Source of the DNA: Prevotella sp. UBA746
GTDB lineage: Bacteria; Bacteroidota; Bacteroidia; Bacteroidales; Bacteroidaceae
Reading direction: 5' to 3'
Assembly (NCBI GenBank): GCA_002298545.1
Contig: DBKQ01000012.1
Coordinates: forward strand, 1 to 23,698
DNA: 23,698 bases
In this document: one piece after another, positions 1 through 6,816 of the stretch
Position numbering within the stretch: the first letter of the stretch is position 1
Layout: each line of letters starts with the position of its first letter
Translations under genes and position numbers: made by a program
The notes under the pieces: model-generated
Databases searched by the model: none
Told to the model about the DNA's origin: nothing
The model's input: the letters and a program-made list of their open reading frames with translations, nothing else

Positions 1-2
1 TG

Positions 3-2210
3 GAGGACAACAAGGACAAGGGGGCTTTCTATACTCCGAAGGAGATTGTCCGCTATATGTGTCAGGAGTCGCTGATTGCTTATCTTCAGACTGACATTGA
101 GGATGAGGAGGTGAAAAAGCATATTGCCAACTTTGTGAAGACTTATGATGTAGAGGAACTGGGTGATGCTTCTTCTGAGCTGGCTACGTCTATCGACCAA
201 AAGCTGAAGAATGTGAAGATTTGCGACCCGGCAATTGGTTCGGGTGCCTTCCCTATGGGGTTGCTTCGCGAACTGTATGGCTGTCGCAAGGCTATCGAAA
301 TTTTTGATGCTGACAATGCTGCCGACATCAAGCGCCACATTATTCAGAATAATATCTATGGTGTGGATATAGAGAAAGGTGCCGTTGATATTGCCCGTCT
401 CCGCTTCTGGCTCGCCCTTATCATCGACGAAAAGGAGCCTATGCCGCTCCCTAACCTCGACTTCAAGATTATGCAGGGCAACTCGTTGCTGGAGAGCTAT
501 AAGGGGGTGGACTTGAGTCAGATGCAGAATGACGTAAAAAGAGGAGAAACTGTTAGAATTCGTGGGCGGCGTTCTAAGCAGATGATTAATTCGAAAACAG
601 AACTTTCTATTGTTTTTGAAGAGAATGATGTGCTGAAGAACATCCAAGATTTGGTGAAAAGATATTTTGATATTACGGATCACCAAGAACGTGATGAGTG
701 TCGCAGTCAAATCAATCATTATATTAAGGACTACATCAAAAAGTGTGGACCTGCCATTGCCGATGAAGTTGATGAACTGGAGATACCGAATGATAAATTC
801 TTCCTTTGGCATACGTATTTTGCAGATGTGTTTGAAAAGGGAGGGTTCGATATTGTGATTGGGAATCCGCCGTATATAAAGGAATATGAAAATAAATCCG
901 CTTTTGATGGATTTCGTGAAAGTTCACCTTATTATGTAGGGAAAATGGATTTGTGGTATGGCTTTGCTTGTCTGGCTATTTATTTGCTTAAAGATAGTGG
1001 CATATTATGTTTTATTGCAACAAACAATTGGGTAACGAATGCTGGTGCAGCTTTAATGCGTAATAAAATTATTACGGAAGCGAAAATCCTTCAACTTGTT
1101 GATTTTGGAGACTATATGGTCTTTGGTGATAGTGCAAGTATACAAACAATGATAATGCTTTTTTCTAATACAAAAAAAGAAATAAAATATAATTTTGATT
1201 ATCGTAGACTTGTTACAAATACTCCTAATTTAAAAAATGCTTTAGATTTATTAGGTAAAAAAGAAAAAGAAGCAATTTATTTATTACCTCAAATAGATAG
1301 ATTTAAACAGATTAATATGTTGCTAACTTTTAATAGTGAAGATAAGAATGCAGTTCTTTCTCACATGTTGTCAGGTGCTGATTTCTTGAATGCAGATGAA
1401 GCTACGAATGGAATTCATCCACATTATGATTTTGTTAATAATAGAATCGCAAGAAAATTTCCTTTCGTAAAAAATGGTGAAGGTATTTTTGGCTTATCTA
1501 TGTTGGAAAAAGAAAATTTGCATTTGACTAATGAGGAACAGCAGTTAGTCAAACCATATTATAATACACTTCAAGTTAAAAGGTATTATACAATTAAGGA
1601 GAATAATGAATGGATAATTTATACAAATTCTACATTCAAAAATATTAATAGTATGGATTTATACCCACATTTGAAAGCACATTTAGATAAATACAAGGAT
1701 GTTATAAGTTCAGATAATAAGCCTTATGGCTTACATAGAGCCAGAGATGAGCGTTTCTTTAAAGGTGAGAAAATAGTTAGTTTAAGAAAATGCGTTGGTA
1801 GACCTTCTTTTTCTTATTCTGATTTTGACGCATACGTTTCTGCGACCTTTTATGTGATAAAAACGAATCGCTATGATATGAAGTTTTTAACAGGGGTGTT
1901 GAATTCTACTTTAATAGCTTTTTGGCTAAGGAATAGGGGAAAGATGCAGGGAAATAATTATCAAATAGATAAAGAGCCTTTATTGCAAATACCTTTAAAG
2001 AAAGAGGATGATGGTAAAGTTATTACTTTAGTTACTTCTATTATTAATAGACTCAAGACTAATCCCCAAGCCGACACCACCTCCTTAGAAAACCAAATCG
2101 ACTTTCTCGTCTACCACCTCTACAACCTAACTTACGACGAAGTATTGATTGTAGATCCCAATCCTCCGTTCACACGAGAGCAGTATGAGTCAGGCGATTA
2201 TAACGAATAA
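3..2210 (+). CDS. Type IIG-like (Eco57I/TaqI class) adenine-specific DNA methyltransferase with target-recognition domain, 5'-truncated by window
   Basis: The reading frame is open to the window edge, so the start lies upstream; the first internal Met codon is at 57. The protein begins with a GAFYTPKEIV segment typical of the cofactor-side motif X of Eco57I-type methylases. Motif I, DPAIGSGAF, follows at about 225-251, and the catalytic motif IV, NPPY, at 864-875. These mark a gamma-class N6-adenine methyltransferase that uses S-adenosylmethionine. The region after about 880 resembles the TaqI-like C-terminal specificity domain, ending in an NQIDFLVYHLYNLT-like segment. An N-terminal nuclease, if the enzyme is a single-chain type IIG restriction-modification protein, would lie outside the window; a solitary or BREX PglX-like methylase is an alternative. 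About 880-2050 is much more AT-rich than the sequence before it, and the last ~150 bp switch abruptly to C-rich codons, suggesting a swapped recognition domain. Confidence 0.85.
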   Translation, partial: EDNKDKGAFYTPKEIVRYMCQESLIAYLQTDIEDEEVKKHIANFVKTYDVEELGDASSELATSIDQKLKNVKICDPAIGSGAFPMGLLRELYGCRKAIEIFDADNAADIKRHIIQNNIYGVDIEKGAVDIARLRFWLALIIDEKEPMPLPNLDFKIMQGNSLLESYKGVDLSQMQNDVKRGETVRIRGRRSKQMINSKTELSIVFEENDVLKNIQDLVKRYFDITDHQERDECRSQINHYIKDYIKKCGPAIADEVDELEIPNDKFFLWHTYFADVFEKGGFDIVIGNPPYIKEYENKSAFDGFRESSPYYVGKMDLWYGFACLAIYLLKDSGILCFIATNNWVTNAGAALMRNKIITEAKILQLVDFGDYMVFGDSASIQTMIMLFSNTKKEIKYNFDYRRLVTNTPNLKNALDLLGKKEKEAIYLLPQIDRFKQINMLLTFNSEDKNAVLSHMLSGADFLNADEATNGIHPHYDFVNNRIARKFPFVKNGEGIFGLSMLEKENLHLTNEEQQLVKPYYNTLQVKRYYTIKENNEWIIYTNSTFKNINSMDLYPHLKAHLDKYKDVISSDNKPYGLHRARDERFFKGEKIVSLRKCVGRPSFSYSDFDAYVSATFYVIKTNRYDMKFLTGVLNSTLIAFWLRNRGKMQGNNYQIDKEPLLQIPLKKEDDGKVITLVTSIINRLKTNPQADTTSLENQIDFLVYHLYNLTYDEVLIVDPNPPFTREQYESGDYNE

Positions 2211-2239
2211 ATGACGAACAGAACTTTCTGATTTACATT

Positions 2240-2517
2240 CTTCCCCTCTCCCGTCTCCCCTTCCCGGGGAGAAGCGGTTACTCTTCCTGCTTGAAGACTG
2301 ATAAATTTGTTGCTAAAACAGTTGCCTGTGGAACATTTGTTGTTGAAACAGTTGCTTGTGGAACATTTGCTATTAAAACATTTGCCTGTTGAATTATTAA
2401 CAACTTGTTTATCGAATAAATAATGACGAGTATGCAAGCTTTAGGCATATAGGTCAAGTTTTACAGCAATCAAAGGTAACTGCTCCGCCCCCGGAGGGGG
2501 AGGCGGGGGAGGGGAAG
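2240..2517. repeat. MITE-like element bounded by 42-bp GC-rich inverted repeats
   Basis: The sequence at 2240-2281 (starting CTTCCCCTCTCCCGTCTCCC) and the reverse complement of 2476-2517 align without gaps and are identical at 35 of 42 positions. Each arm also contains its own small C-run/G-run hairpin. The two arms bound a ~278 bp segment that contains the 30-bp tandem repeats and no convincing gene. The trinucleotide ATT directly flanks both ends (2237-2239 and 2518-2520), which could be a short target duplication but may be chance. The element sits 30 bp after the methyltransferase stop codon. I infer a non-autonomous mobile or dispersed element; it could instead be a paired intergenic repeat. 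Confidence 0.6.
2305..2394. repeat. Three tandem copies of a 30-bp repeat
   Basis: Units start at 2305, 2335 and 2365, each beginning ATTTGYTR and ending in a TTGCYTGTKGAA-like segment. Units 1 and 2 differ at only a few positions and unit 3 is more diverged. The period is a multiple of three, so several frames stay open across the array; this explains the low-complexity minus-strand ORF over 2198-2437. There are no spacers, so this is not a CRISPR array. It lies wholly inside the inverted-repeat element. Confidence 0.75.
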
Positions 2518-2554
2518 ATTATAAATTCGAAACTTGAATAAAAAAATAAATAAT

Positions 2555-2641
2555 ATGAGCAAGATACAAGATTATTATAACTTCATGGATAAGTTTCAAG
2601 GCGACTTGAGTGAAGAGCAAATCCGAAAGAATCTCCCGTGA
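2555..2641 (+). pseudogene. Short orphan ORF, possible remnant of a lost gene (28 aa)
   Basis: An ATG at 2555, preceded by an A-rich leader, opens a 28-residue frame starting MSKIQDYYNFMDKF and ending at TGA 2639-2641. The first residues have ordinary protein-like composition. Past the TGA the same frame stays open to a TAA at 2732-2734, so about 59 codons are interrupted by one stop. I do not recognise a family. It could be the surviving 5' end of a gene truncated when neighbouring DNA was inserted or deleted, or a chance ORF. The stretch from 2642 to the next gene end at 2722 shows nothing else. Confidence 0.3.
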
Positions 2642-2721
2642 GCTGAAGTTGGGTTGAAGAATAGAGCAGATAAAATAATGTTTAGGGGTACTAAACAAAA
2701 GGCATCCCTATATATCCAAAA

Positions 2722-3460
2722 TCATTTCAAATAATCATACAAGAATATTGGAAAAGAATTTAAAATGGAAACCATTTCATCTTTATCCACATATTTCTCT
2801 TTCTGCGCTTCAAATATGATTTTTTGATTGATTGCTGACTTTTCTGACGGGATTGTATTACAGCCACTTACTAAATAATGAGCCTTACATACATTTTGAA
2901 ATTTCAATTTTTCCCAGTTGTTCTTTACGGTTTCCTTGTCAGTCTTGTCAAGATCGATGAATCGGAAAGCTTTTGCTTGTGGATAAGCGAAACGTTCAGC
3001 ATTGCCTTTGAATAGATGCTTGGCGCATTCGTCCCTTGTCGTGAAATATTTCCAATAGTCAGCATCTGGCATTTCCTTGGTGTATTTCAATGATTCAACC
3101 ATAGGATAGTTGATATAAAGCTTTCCATTTTCTGTTTCGTCATTAAAGAAATCCAGCATTTCATCTAATATGTTGTTGACCTTCTGTGTACCGATTCTAT
3201 TTTAAATCATAATCAAAAAACAAAAATACTTGTGAAAATAGTGTATCCAAGCGTTTGGCCTTTGGTAATACAATGCCATTTTCCTCAAACGGCAATGAGC
3301 GAAACAAGTCATAGCCGTTGGCTCTTAAATTTGAGTATAATGTAGGGAGGTCATGTCTACACTTAACGACACACAATTCTTCGTTCGACAGGAATATTTT
3401 TCCTATTGAATTGAACACAGTAGGCTCAGCTTTTCCTCCCTCAAACACGAACAATATCAT
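2722..3460 (-). pseudogene. TOPRIM/RloB-like nuclease partner of the upstream ATPase, frameshifted
   Basis: Two consecutive minus-strand frames, 3460-3197 (87 aa) and 3159-2722 (145 aa, open upstream to near 3199), together make one protein of about 245 aa. The first part starts MILFVFEGGKAEP, with the acidic residue of a TOPRIM-like strand, and ends in FFDYDLK, a DxD-type motif, directly before a TAG at 3199-3197. The continuation (RIGTQKVNNILDEMLDFF) is in the +1 frame, so one extra base or a two-base loss separates the parts. Loss of two A from an A-tract would restore DLKNRIGTQ. The start codon overlaps the ATPase stop in an ATGA arrangement, implying translational coupling. Split ATPase plus TOPRIM nuclease pairs resemble OLD-like, RloAB and PARIS defence systems. 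Exact family membership is an inference; the break very likely abolishes full-length product. Confidence 0.7.
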
Positions 3461-4563
3461 ACGCCAAACGTACCTCCTCTATACAGTTTTTCCAGGTTGT
3501 GACCAAATCGAAGCTCCTTGTCCGTAAGATTGCATATTGCACTTATATTGTTGTTCTTTAATATGAAGAAACAATCTGGACGCAACAAGTCGTTTGACAA
3601 TAAAAAAGTGTCATGAGTTGTCAAGAATAACTGATTGTCGCTTTTGAACAATCGACGGCAGAGTGAATATGAAAGCTCATGGTGGTAAAAGGCATCAAAT
3701 TCATCAATAAAAATAAATGAAGCGCTTACCATTTCTTTCAGCCAATAGTATTGCAATTCCAGGTTCATTGTACCAGTAGAAGCTACTAATAAAAAAGGAA
3801 TGCGGATGCCATTGATGACCGTATAAAGCATATTCTCGCCCTGCATGGGTTTAGCAAATACAAAATGCTGACCGCTCACTTCTTCCAGAAAATTCGAGAA
3901 ATCTTCTGTAAGATTGTTGTTGATGATATATTCCTCTATGTTGCTGCCCCCCTCTTTAAGTCCAATAAACTCACGATTGTCAAGGCTTCTGAAAAACAAC
4001 ATATTCTCAACAAAGCTTCTTAGCTTCAGCAAGGCATGTCCTTCTGGGAAAGGTACGACACTTAATAGATAATTGACAATCGAGATATTATTTGCGCTGT
4101 TTTTCAAATTGTCGATAGCGGCATCTGTTAAAGCGAAGTCTTTGTTCATGCGCAATGTATCTGTGTCCTTGTAGAGAAGCTCCTTTTCATTTAGAAACAA
4201 TTGCTCCTTTATGATAATCCCTTTAAGCTCCCTCGCTATCTTGGAGTACTTATACAATATAGTGTCTTCGCCAAATTTAAATACATATTCAAAATCTACA
4301 GGTAGGTTATATCCATACGCCGAAGCATAATTCAAATAATAATCAGGTTTCTTCCACTTATGCGACAAATGATTGGCTATATCGAAGATAGCCAACCCAA
4401 AGTTACTTTTTCCTGATCCATTTGGGCCATATATTATGCCATTCTTCACAATACCATTCTTAATGGCTTCGGTATTGAATGAATAGCTGCATGGATGCGA
4501 CAAATCCCATTCTATATTATCTGCAAACCCTCGATAATTCTTAACTGCAAATCTTGTTAGCAT
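3457..4563 (-). CDS. AAA-type (AAA_15/AAA_21, RloA/OLD-like) ATPase of a two-gene defence-type operon
   Basis: This 368-aa protein starts MLTRFAVKNYRGF, the usual N-terminal strand of RecF/OLD/RloA-type ABC-like ATPases. Walker A is GPNGSGKS at residues 46-53. Walker B is FIFIDEFD at about 283-290, and a TTHD switch histidine follows at about 315-318. The middle section is alpha-helical and diverged, as usual for this group. It is the first gene of a minus-strand pair and overlaps the TOPRIM-like nuclease by 4 nt. In related systems such an ATPase senses phage or DNA ends and controls the nuclease partner. Here the partner is frameshifted, so the intact ATPase may lack its effector. The start is supported by a promoter box about 30 nt upstream. 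The specific system is unnamed on this evidence. Confidence 0.8.
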   Translation of the reverse strand: MLTRFAVKNYRGFADNIEWDLSHPCSYSFNTEAIKNGIVKNGIIYGPNGSGKSNFGLAIFDIANHLSHKWKKPDYYLNYASAYGYNLPVDFEYVFKFGEDTILYKYSKIARELKGIIIKEQLFLNEKELLYKDTDTLRMNKDFALTDAAIDNLKNSANNISIVNYLLSVVPFPEGHALLKLRSFVENMLFFRSLDNREFIGLKEGGSNIEEYIINNNLTEDFSNFLEEVSGQHFVFAKPMQGENMLYTVINGIRIPFLLVASTGTMNLELQYYWLKEMVSASFIFIDEFDAFYHHELSYSLCRRLFKSDNQLFLTTHDTFLLSNDLLRPDCFFILKNNNISAICNLTDKELRFGHNLEKLYRGGTFGV

Positions 4564-4594
4564 AAGTAATATTGATTATTTTAATTATATACGG

Positions 4595-4602
4595 CAAAGG
4601 TA
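4595..4602 (-). promoter_or_regulatory. Bacteroidetes-type -7 box for the ATPase/nuclease operon
   Basis: On the minus strand the box reads TACCTTTG, matching the Bacteroidetes -7 consensus TAnnTTTG. It lies about 32 nt upstream of the ATPase ATG at 4563. The expected -33 region coincides with the dyad at 4618-4636. Confidence 0.55.
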
Positions 4603-4617
4603 CAAAATATTTATTGC

Positions 4618-4636
4618 TCCGTAAAATCTTTACGGA
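4618..4636. promoter_or_regulatory. Dyad TCCGTAAA-N3-TTTACGGA over the -33 region (candidate operator)
   Basis: This is a perfect 8-bp inverted repeat with a 3-nt centre, placed 16-34 bp upstream of the -7 box of the ATPase operon, where the -33 element should lie. Such a position suits a repressor site. No repressor gene is visible nearby, so the role is inference. Confidence 0.35.
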
Positions 4637-4701
4637 ATAATATTATATATGGCAAACTTTTCTATAAATCAATCTTCTTTAGAACTTTTTTCGTATGTAT
4701 T

Positions 4702-4875
4702 TTACGGGGTGAATAAATTTAGCTGTTCTCTTCCTTTCGTCTTCGGTTTGACAATTGGCAAGAATTTTATCACGTTTTTCTGTTGATATGATAAATGCGT
4801 TATTATTTTTATTTCGAAGCGTTGGTTCTCTACAGTCTGTTTGTCACTGCTTACTCTGATGTATCCGTATATCAT
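4702..4875 (-). pseudogene. N-terminal relic of a serine recombinase (resolvase/invertase family)
   Basis: The frame starts at the ATG at 4875 and its first 20 or so residues read MIYGYIRVSSDKQTVENQR, a near-perfect N-terminus of small serine recombinases. YxRVSS carries the catalytic serine, and the TVENQR stretch is typical of the Bacteroides Mpi-like DNA invertase branch. The similarity stops at about residue 22 (RFEI). The next 35 codons look unrelated and end at TAA 4702-4704. From about 4810 down to about 4680 a second minus-strand frame, AFIISTEKRDKILANC through FIHPVKYIRKKF, is also open, which suggests a frameshift or fusion junction. The remaining recombinase catalytic core and DNA-binding domain are absent, so this is a fragment. 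It lies upstream of the ATPase operon in the same orientation. Confidence 0.65.
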
Positions 4876-4968
4876 TGAAATAAAATTTTTTGTATTGCTA
4901 AAAGTATAAAAATAAAGAACATTCTTGTGCTATTAAGCAATAAGTGTTATATTTGCAGAATATATATT

Positions 4969-5031
4969 GCATCTCGGGATAAGAAATGAATGCATTTATT
5001 CCTTTCTCATCTTGGTTTGCATTATCATTGC
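4969..5031 (+). repeat. Diverged copy of the 75-bp promoter-carrying repeat
   Basis: This segment aligns without gaps to the reverse complement of 23521-23583, identical at 53 of 63 positions, including an unbroken 23-bp match that starts GCATCTCGGGATAAG. Its internal palindrome (GAAATGAAT..) is eroded relative to the window-end copies. It ends in TATCATTG (5023-5030), a one-mismatch Bacteroidetes -7 box, 23 bp before the ATG at 5054. It therefore probably serves as the promoter of the PD-(D/E)XK gene, in the same relative orientation as the copies ahead of the UPF0237 gene. Confidence 0.75.
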
Positions 5032-5053
5032 AAAGTAATAAAACAGCGAGACT

Positions 5054-6619
5054 ATGAAGCAAGGGCGATATCCTTTAGGAATACAGACGTTCTCGGAGAT
5101 TAGAAACCAGAATATGCTGTATGTAGACAAGACGGAATATATTTACCGCATGGCGAAAAATGGAAAGTATTACTTTCTTGGACGGCCACGTCGTTTCGGG
5201 AAGTCACTCCTTGTGTCTACTATGCAAAGCTATTTTGAGGGCAGGAAAGAACTATTCCGAGGACTTGCTATAGAGCGGTTGGAGAAGGAATGGATAACAT
5301 ATCCCGTGTTGCACTTCGACTTGAGTGGAGGCAAACATATGGAGGCGGAGCAGTTAGAGGAATATATAGGCTATCGTCTTGAGGAACATGAGAAAGTCTA
5401 CGGCATAACGGAACCTCACAAAGGTGTCAACAACCGGTTGATAGACTTGATAAACACAGCCTACGAGAAAACTGGCAAGCAAGTGGTGGTGCTAATCGAC
5501 GAATATGATGCACCGATGCTTGACGTGGCTCACGAGACGGAGCATCTTGACAATTTACGCAACATTATGCGCAATTTCTACAGTCCGCTGAAGTTCTGTG
5601 AGGCAAAGCTACGCTTCGTTTTCGTAACTGGCATAACGAAGTTCTCGCAGGTAAGTATATTTAGTGAGCTTAACAACATCAAAAATATATCTATGGATGA
5701 CAGTTATGCGGGAATTTGTGGCATCACAAATGACGAATTGCTTGGTCAGATGTCGGAAGATATTGATATGATGGCTGATGCTATGAAAATAAGCCGGGCT
5801 GATGTAGTAAAAGAATTGAAGGATAACTATGATGGTTATCATTTTTCTGCCGATTCTCCAGGTATATTTAATCCGTACAGCTTGCTCAACAGCTTTTCCG
5901 ATAAAGCTTTCAATGCCTATTGGTTCAGTTCTGGCACTCCAACATATTTGCTCAACATGATGAGAAAGTTTGAGGTTCAACCTACTGATATTATTACCCG
6001 TGTTGAGGCTGATGCAAGCGAGTTTGATACGCCTACGGAAACCATGTCAACCATAATGCCACTGCTATACCAAAGTGGCTACATCACAATAAAGGATTAT
6101 AATCGTCGTTATAATTACTATACGCTCGATGTACCGAACCGAGAGGTAAAGGTAGGACTGACAAAGGCTCTCATTCCACGCTACGTGACGCGGAACACGC
6201 TCGCCACGACCAATACGGCGCGACGTATTGCACAGGCTCTTGATAAGCGTGATCTTGACGGGGCATTAAGGCTGTTGAAGACATTTCTTGGTACTGTGCC
6301 TTATTGTGACAACACTCATTATGAGGGGCATTACCAACAGGTATTGTTTATTGTCTTCACCCTGCTTACCGATTATCTTGTAGATGTGGAGGTACATACG
6401 CCAAATGGAAGGGTAGACATTGTGCTCCTTACCGGGACAGACTTATACGTCATTGAAATAAAGCTCAACAAGGATGCTAATGCTGCCATGCAGCAAATTG
6501 ATATGAAGAATTATTGTCAACGGTTTGCCCTATGCGGAAAACCTGTAACAAAGGTTGGGATAAATTTTGATGTGGAGAAGGGAAATATTGATGAGTGGGA
6601 GATAAGCAAAAATTATTGA
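5054..6619 (+). CDS. AAA-ATPase_like / PD-(D/E)XK nuclease superfamily protein (PDDEXK_9)
   Basis: This 521-aa protein has the AAA-ATPase_like N-terminus (YPLGIQTFSEIR, then YVDKTEYI), a P-loop variant GRPRRFGKS at residues 43-51, and a Walker B-like VVVLIDEYD at about 144-152. The C-terminus carries a PD-(D/E)XK nuclease-like core: D455 in GRVDIVL and E468-x-K470 in YVIEIKL, with a downstream glutamine in AAMQQ. Length and domain order match the usual 500-600 aa family members, which occur in many copies in Bacteroidetes genomes. The function is not established; a role in mobile-element or defence biology is often suggested because of the nuclease fold. It is a single-gene unit, with a repeat-borne promoter upstream and a strong hairpin downstream. 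All key residues are present, so it appears intact. Confidence 0.85.
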   Translation: MKQGRYPLGIQTFSEIRNQNMLYVDKTEYIYRMAKNGKYYFLGRPRRFGKSLLVSTMQSYFEGRKELFRGLAIERLEKEWITYPVLHFDLSGGKHMEAEQLEEYIGYRLEEHEKVYGITEPHKGVNNRLIDLINTAYEKTGKQVVVLIDEYDAPMLDVAHETEHLDNLRNIMRNFYSPLKFCEAKLRFVFVTGITKFSQVSIFSELNNIKNISMDDSYAGICGITNDELLGQMSEDIDMMADAMKISRADVVKELKDNYDGYHFSADSPGIFNPYSLLNSFSDKAFNAYWFSSGTPTYLLNMMRKFEVQPTDIITRVEADASEFDTPTETMSTIMPLLYQSGYITIKDYNRRYNYYTLDVPNREVKVGLTKALIPRYVTRNTLATTNTARRIAQALDKRDLDGALRLLKTFLGTVPYCDNTHYEGHYQQVLFIVFTLLTDYLVDVEVHTPNGRVDIVLLTGTDLYVIEIKLNKDANAAMQQIDMKNYCQRFALCGKPVTKVGINFDVEKGNIDEWEISKNY

Positions 6620-6737
6620 TTTTGAGTCTTTCTTTGATATCCTTTTGACTTGAGTCTGAATTTCGGCTTTAAATAGAATCAGAACTTTTATATTTTACTC
6701 CTCTTCATAAAGTCAAAATTCTGTGTAAAAAAGAAAG

Positions 6738-6779
6738 CGCCAATGGAGAAAATGCGGTTATTCATTGTCTCCATTGGCG
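6738..6779. terminator. Bidirectional hairpin terminator between convergent genes
   Basis: A perfect 12-bp stem, CGCCAATGGAGA (6738-6749) pairing with TCTCCATTGGCG (6768-6779), is followed by a T-rich tract on the plus strand and, read on the minus strand, by TTTCTTTTTT. It lies between the stop of the PD-(D/E)XK gene and the 3' end of the mscS-family gene, so it can end both transcripts. Confidence 0.85.
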
Positions 6780-6816
6780 TTTGTTTTTCTTAATATCTTT
6801 AAGCAACAGGGATTTG

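Noticed and set aside
2305..2394. 30-bp repeats as a CRISPR array
   Set aside because: The copies are directly contiguous with no spacers, and no cas genes are present.
2198..2437. 79-aa minus-strand ORF rich in Cys, Asn and Ser
   Set aside because: Its repeat pattern (NKCSTGNCF-like) is simply the 30-bp DNA repeat read in an open frame; it has no recognisable domain and overlaps the end of the methyltransferase gene.
3193..3205. Slippery heptamer TTTAAAA (minus strand) at the nuclease frameshift, as a programmed -1 frameshift
   Set aside because: A -1 shift leads to a TAG after about ten codons; the real continuation is in the +1 frame, so canonical -1 slippage cannot produce the full protein.
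4675..5053. Invertible promoter served by the recombinase relic
   Set aside because: I found no pair of inverted recombination sites bracketing a promoter here, and the recombinase is truncated.
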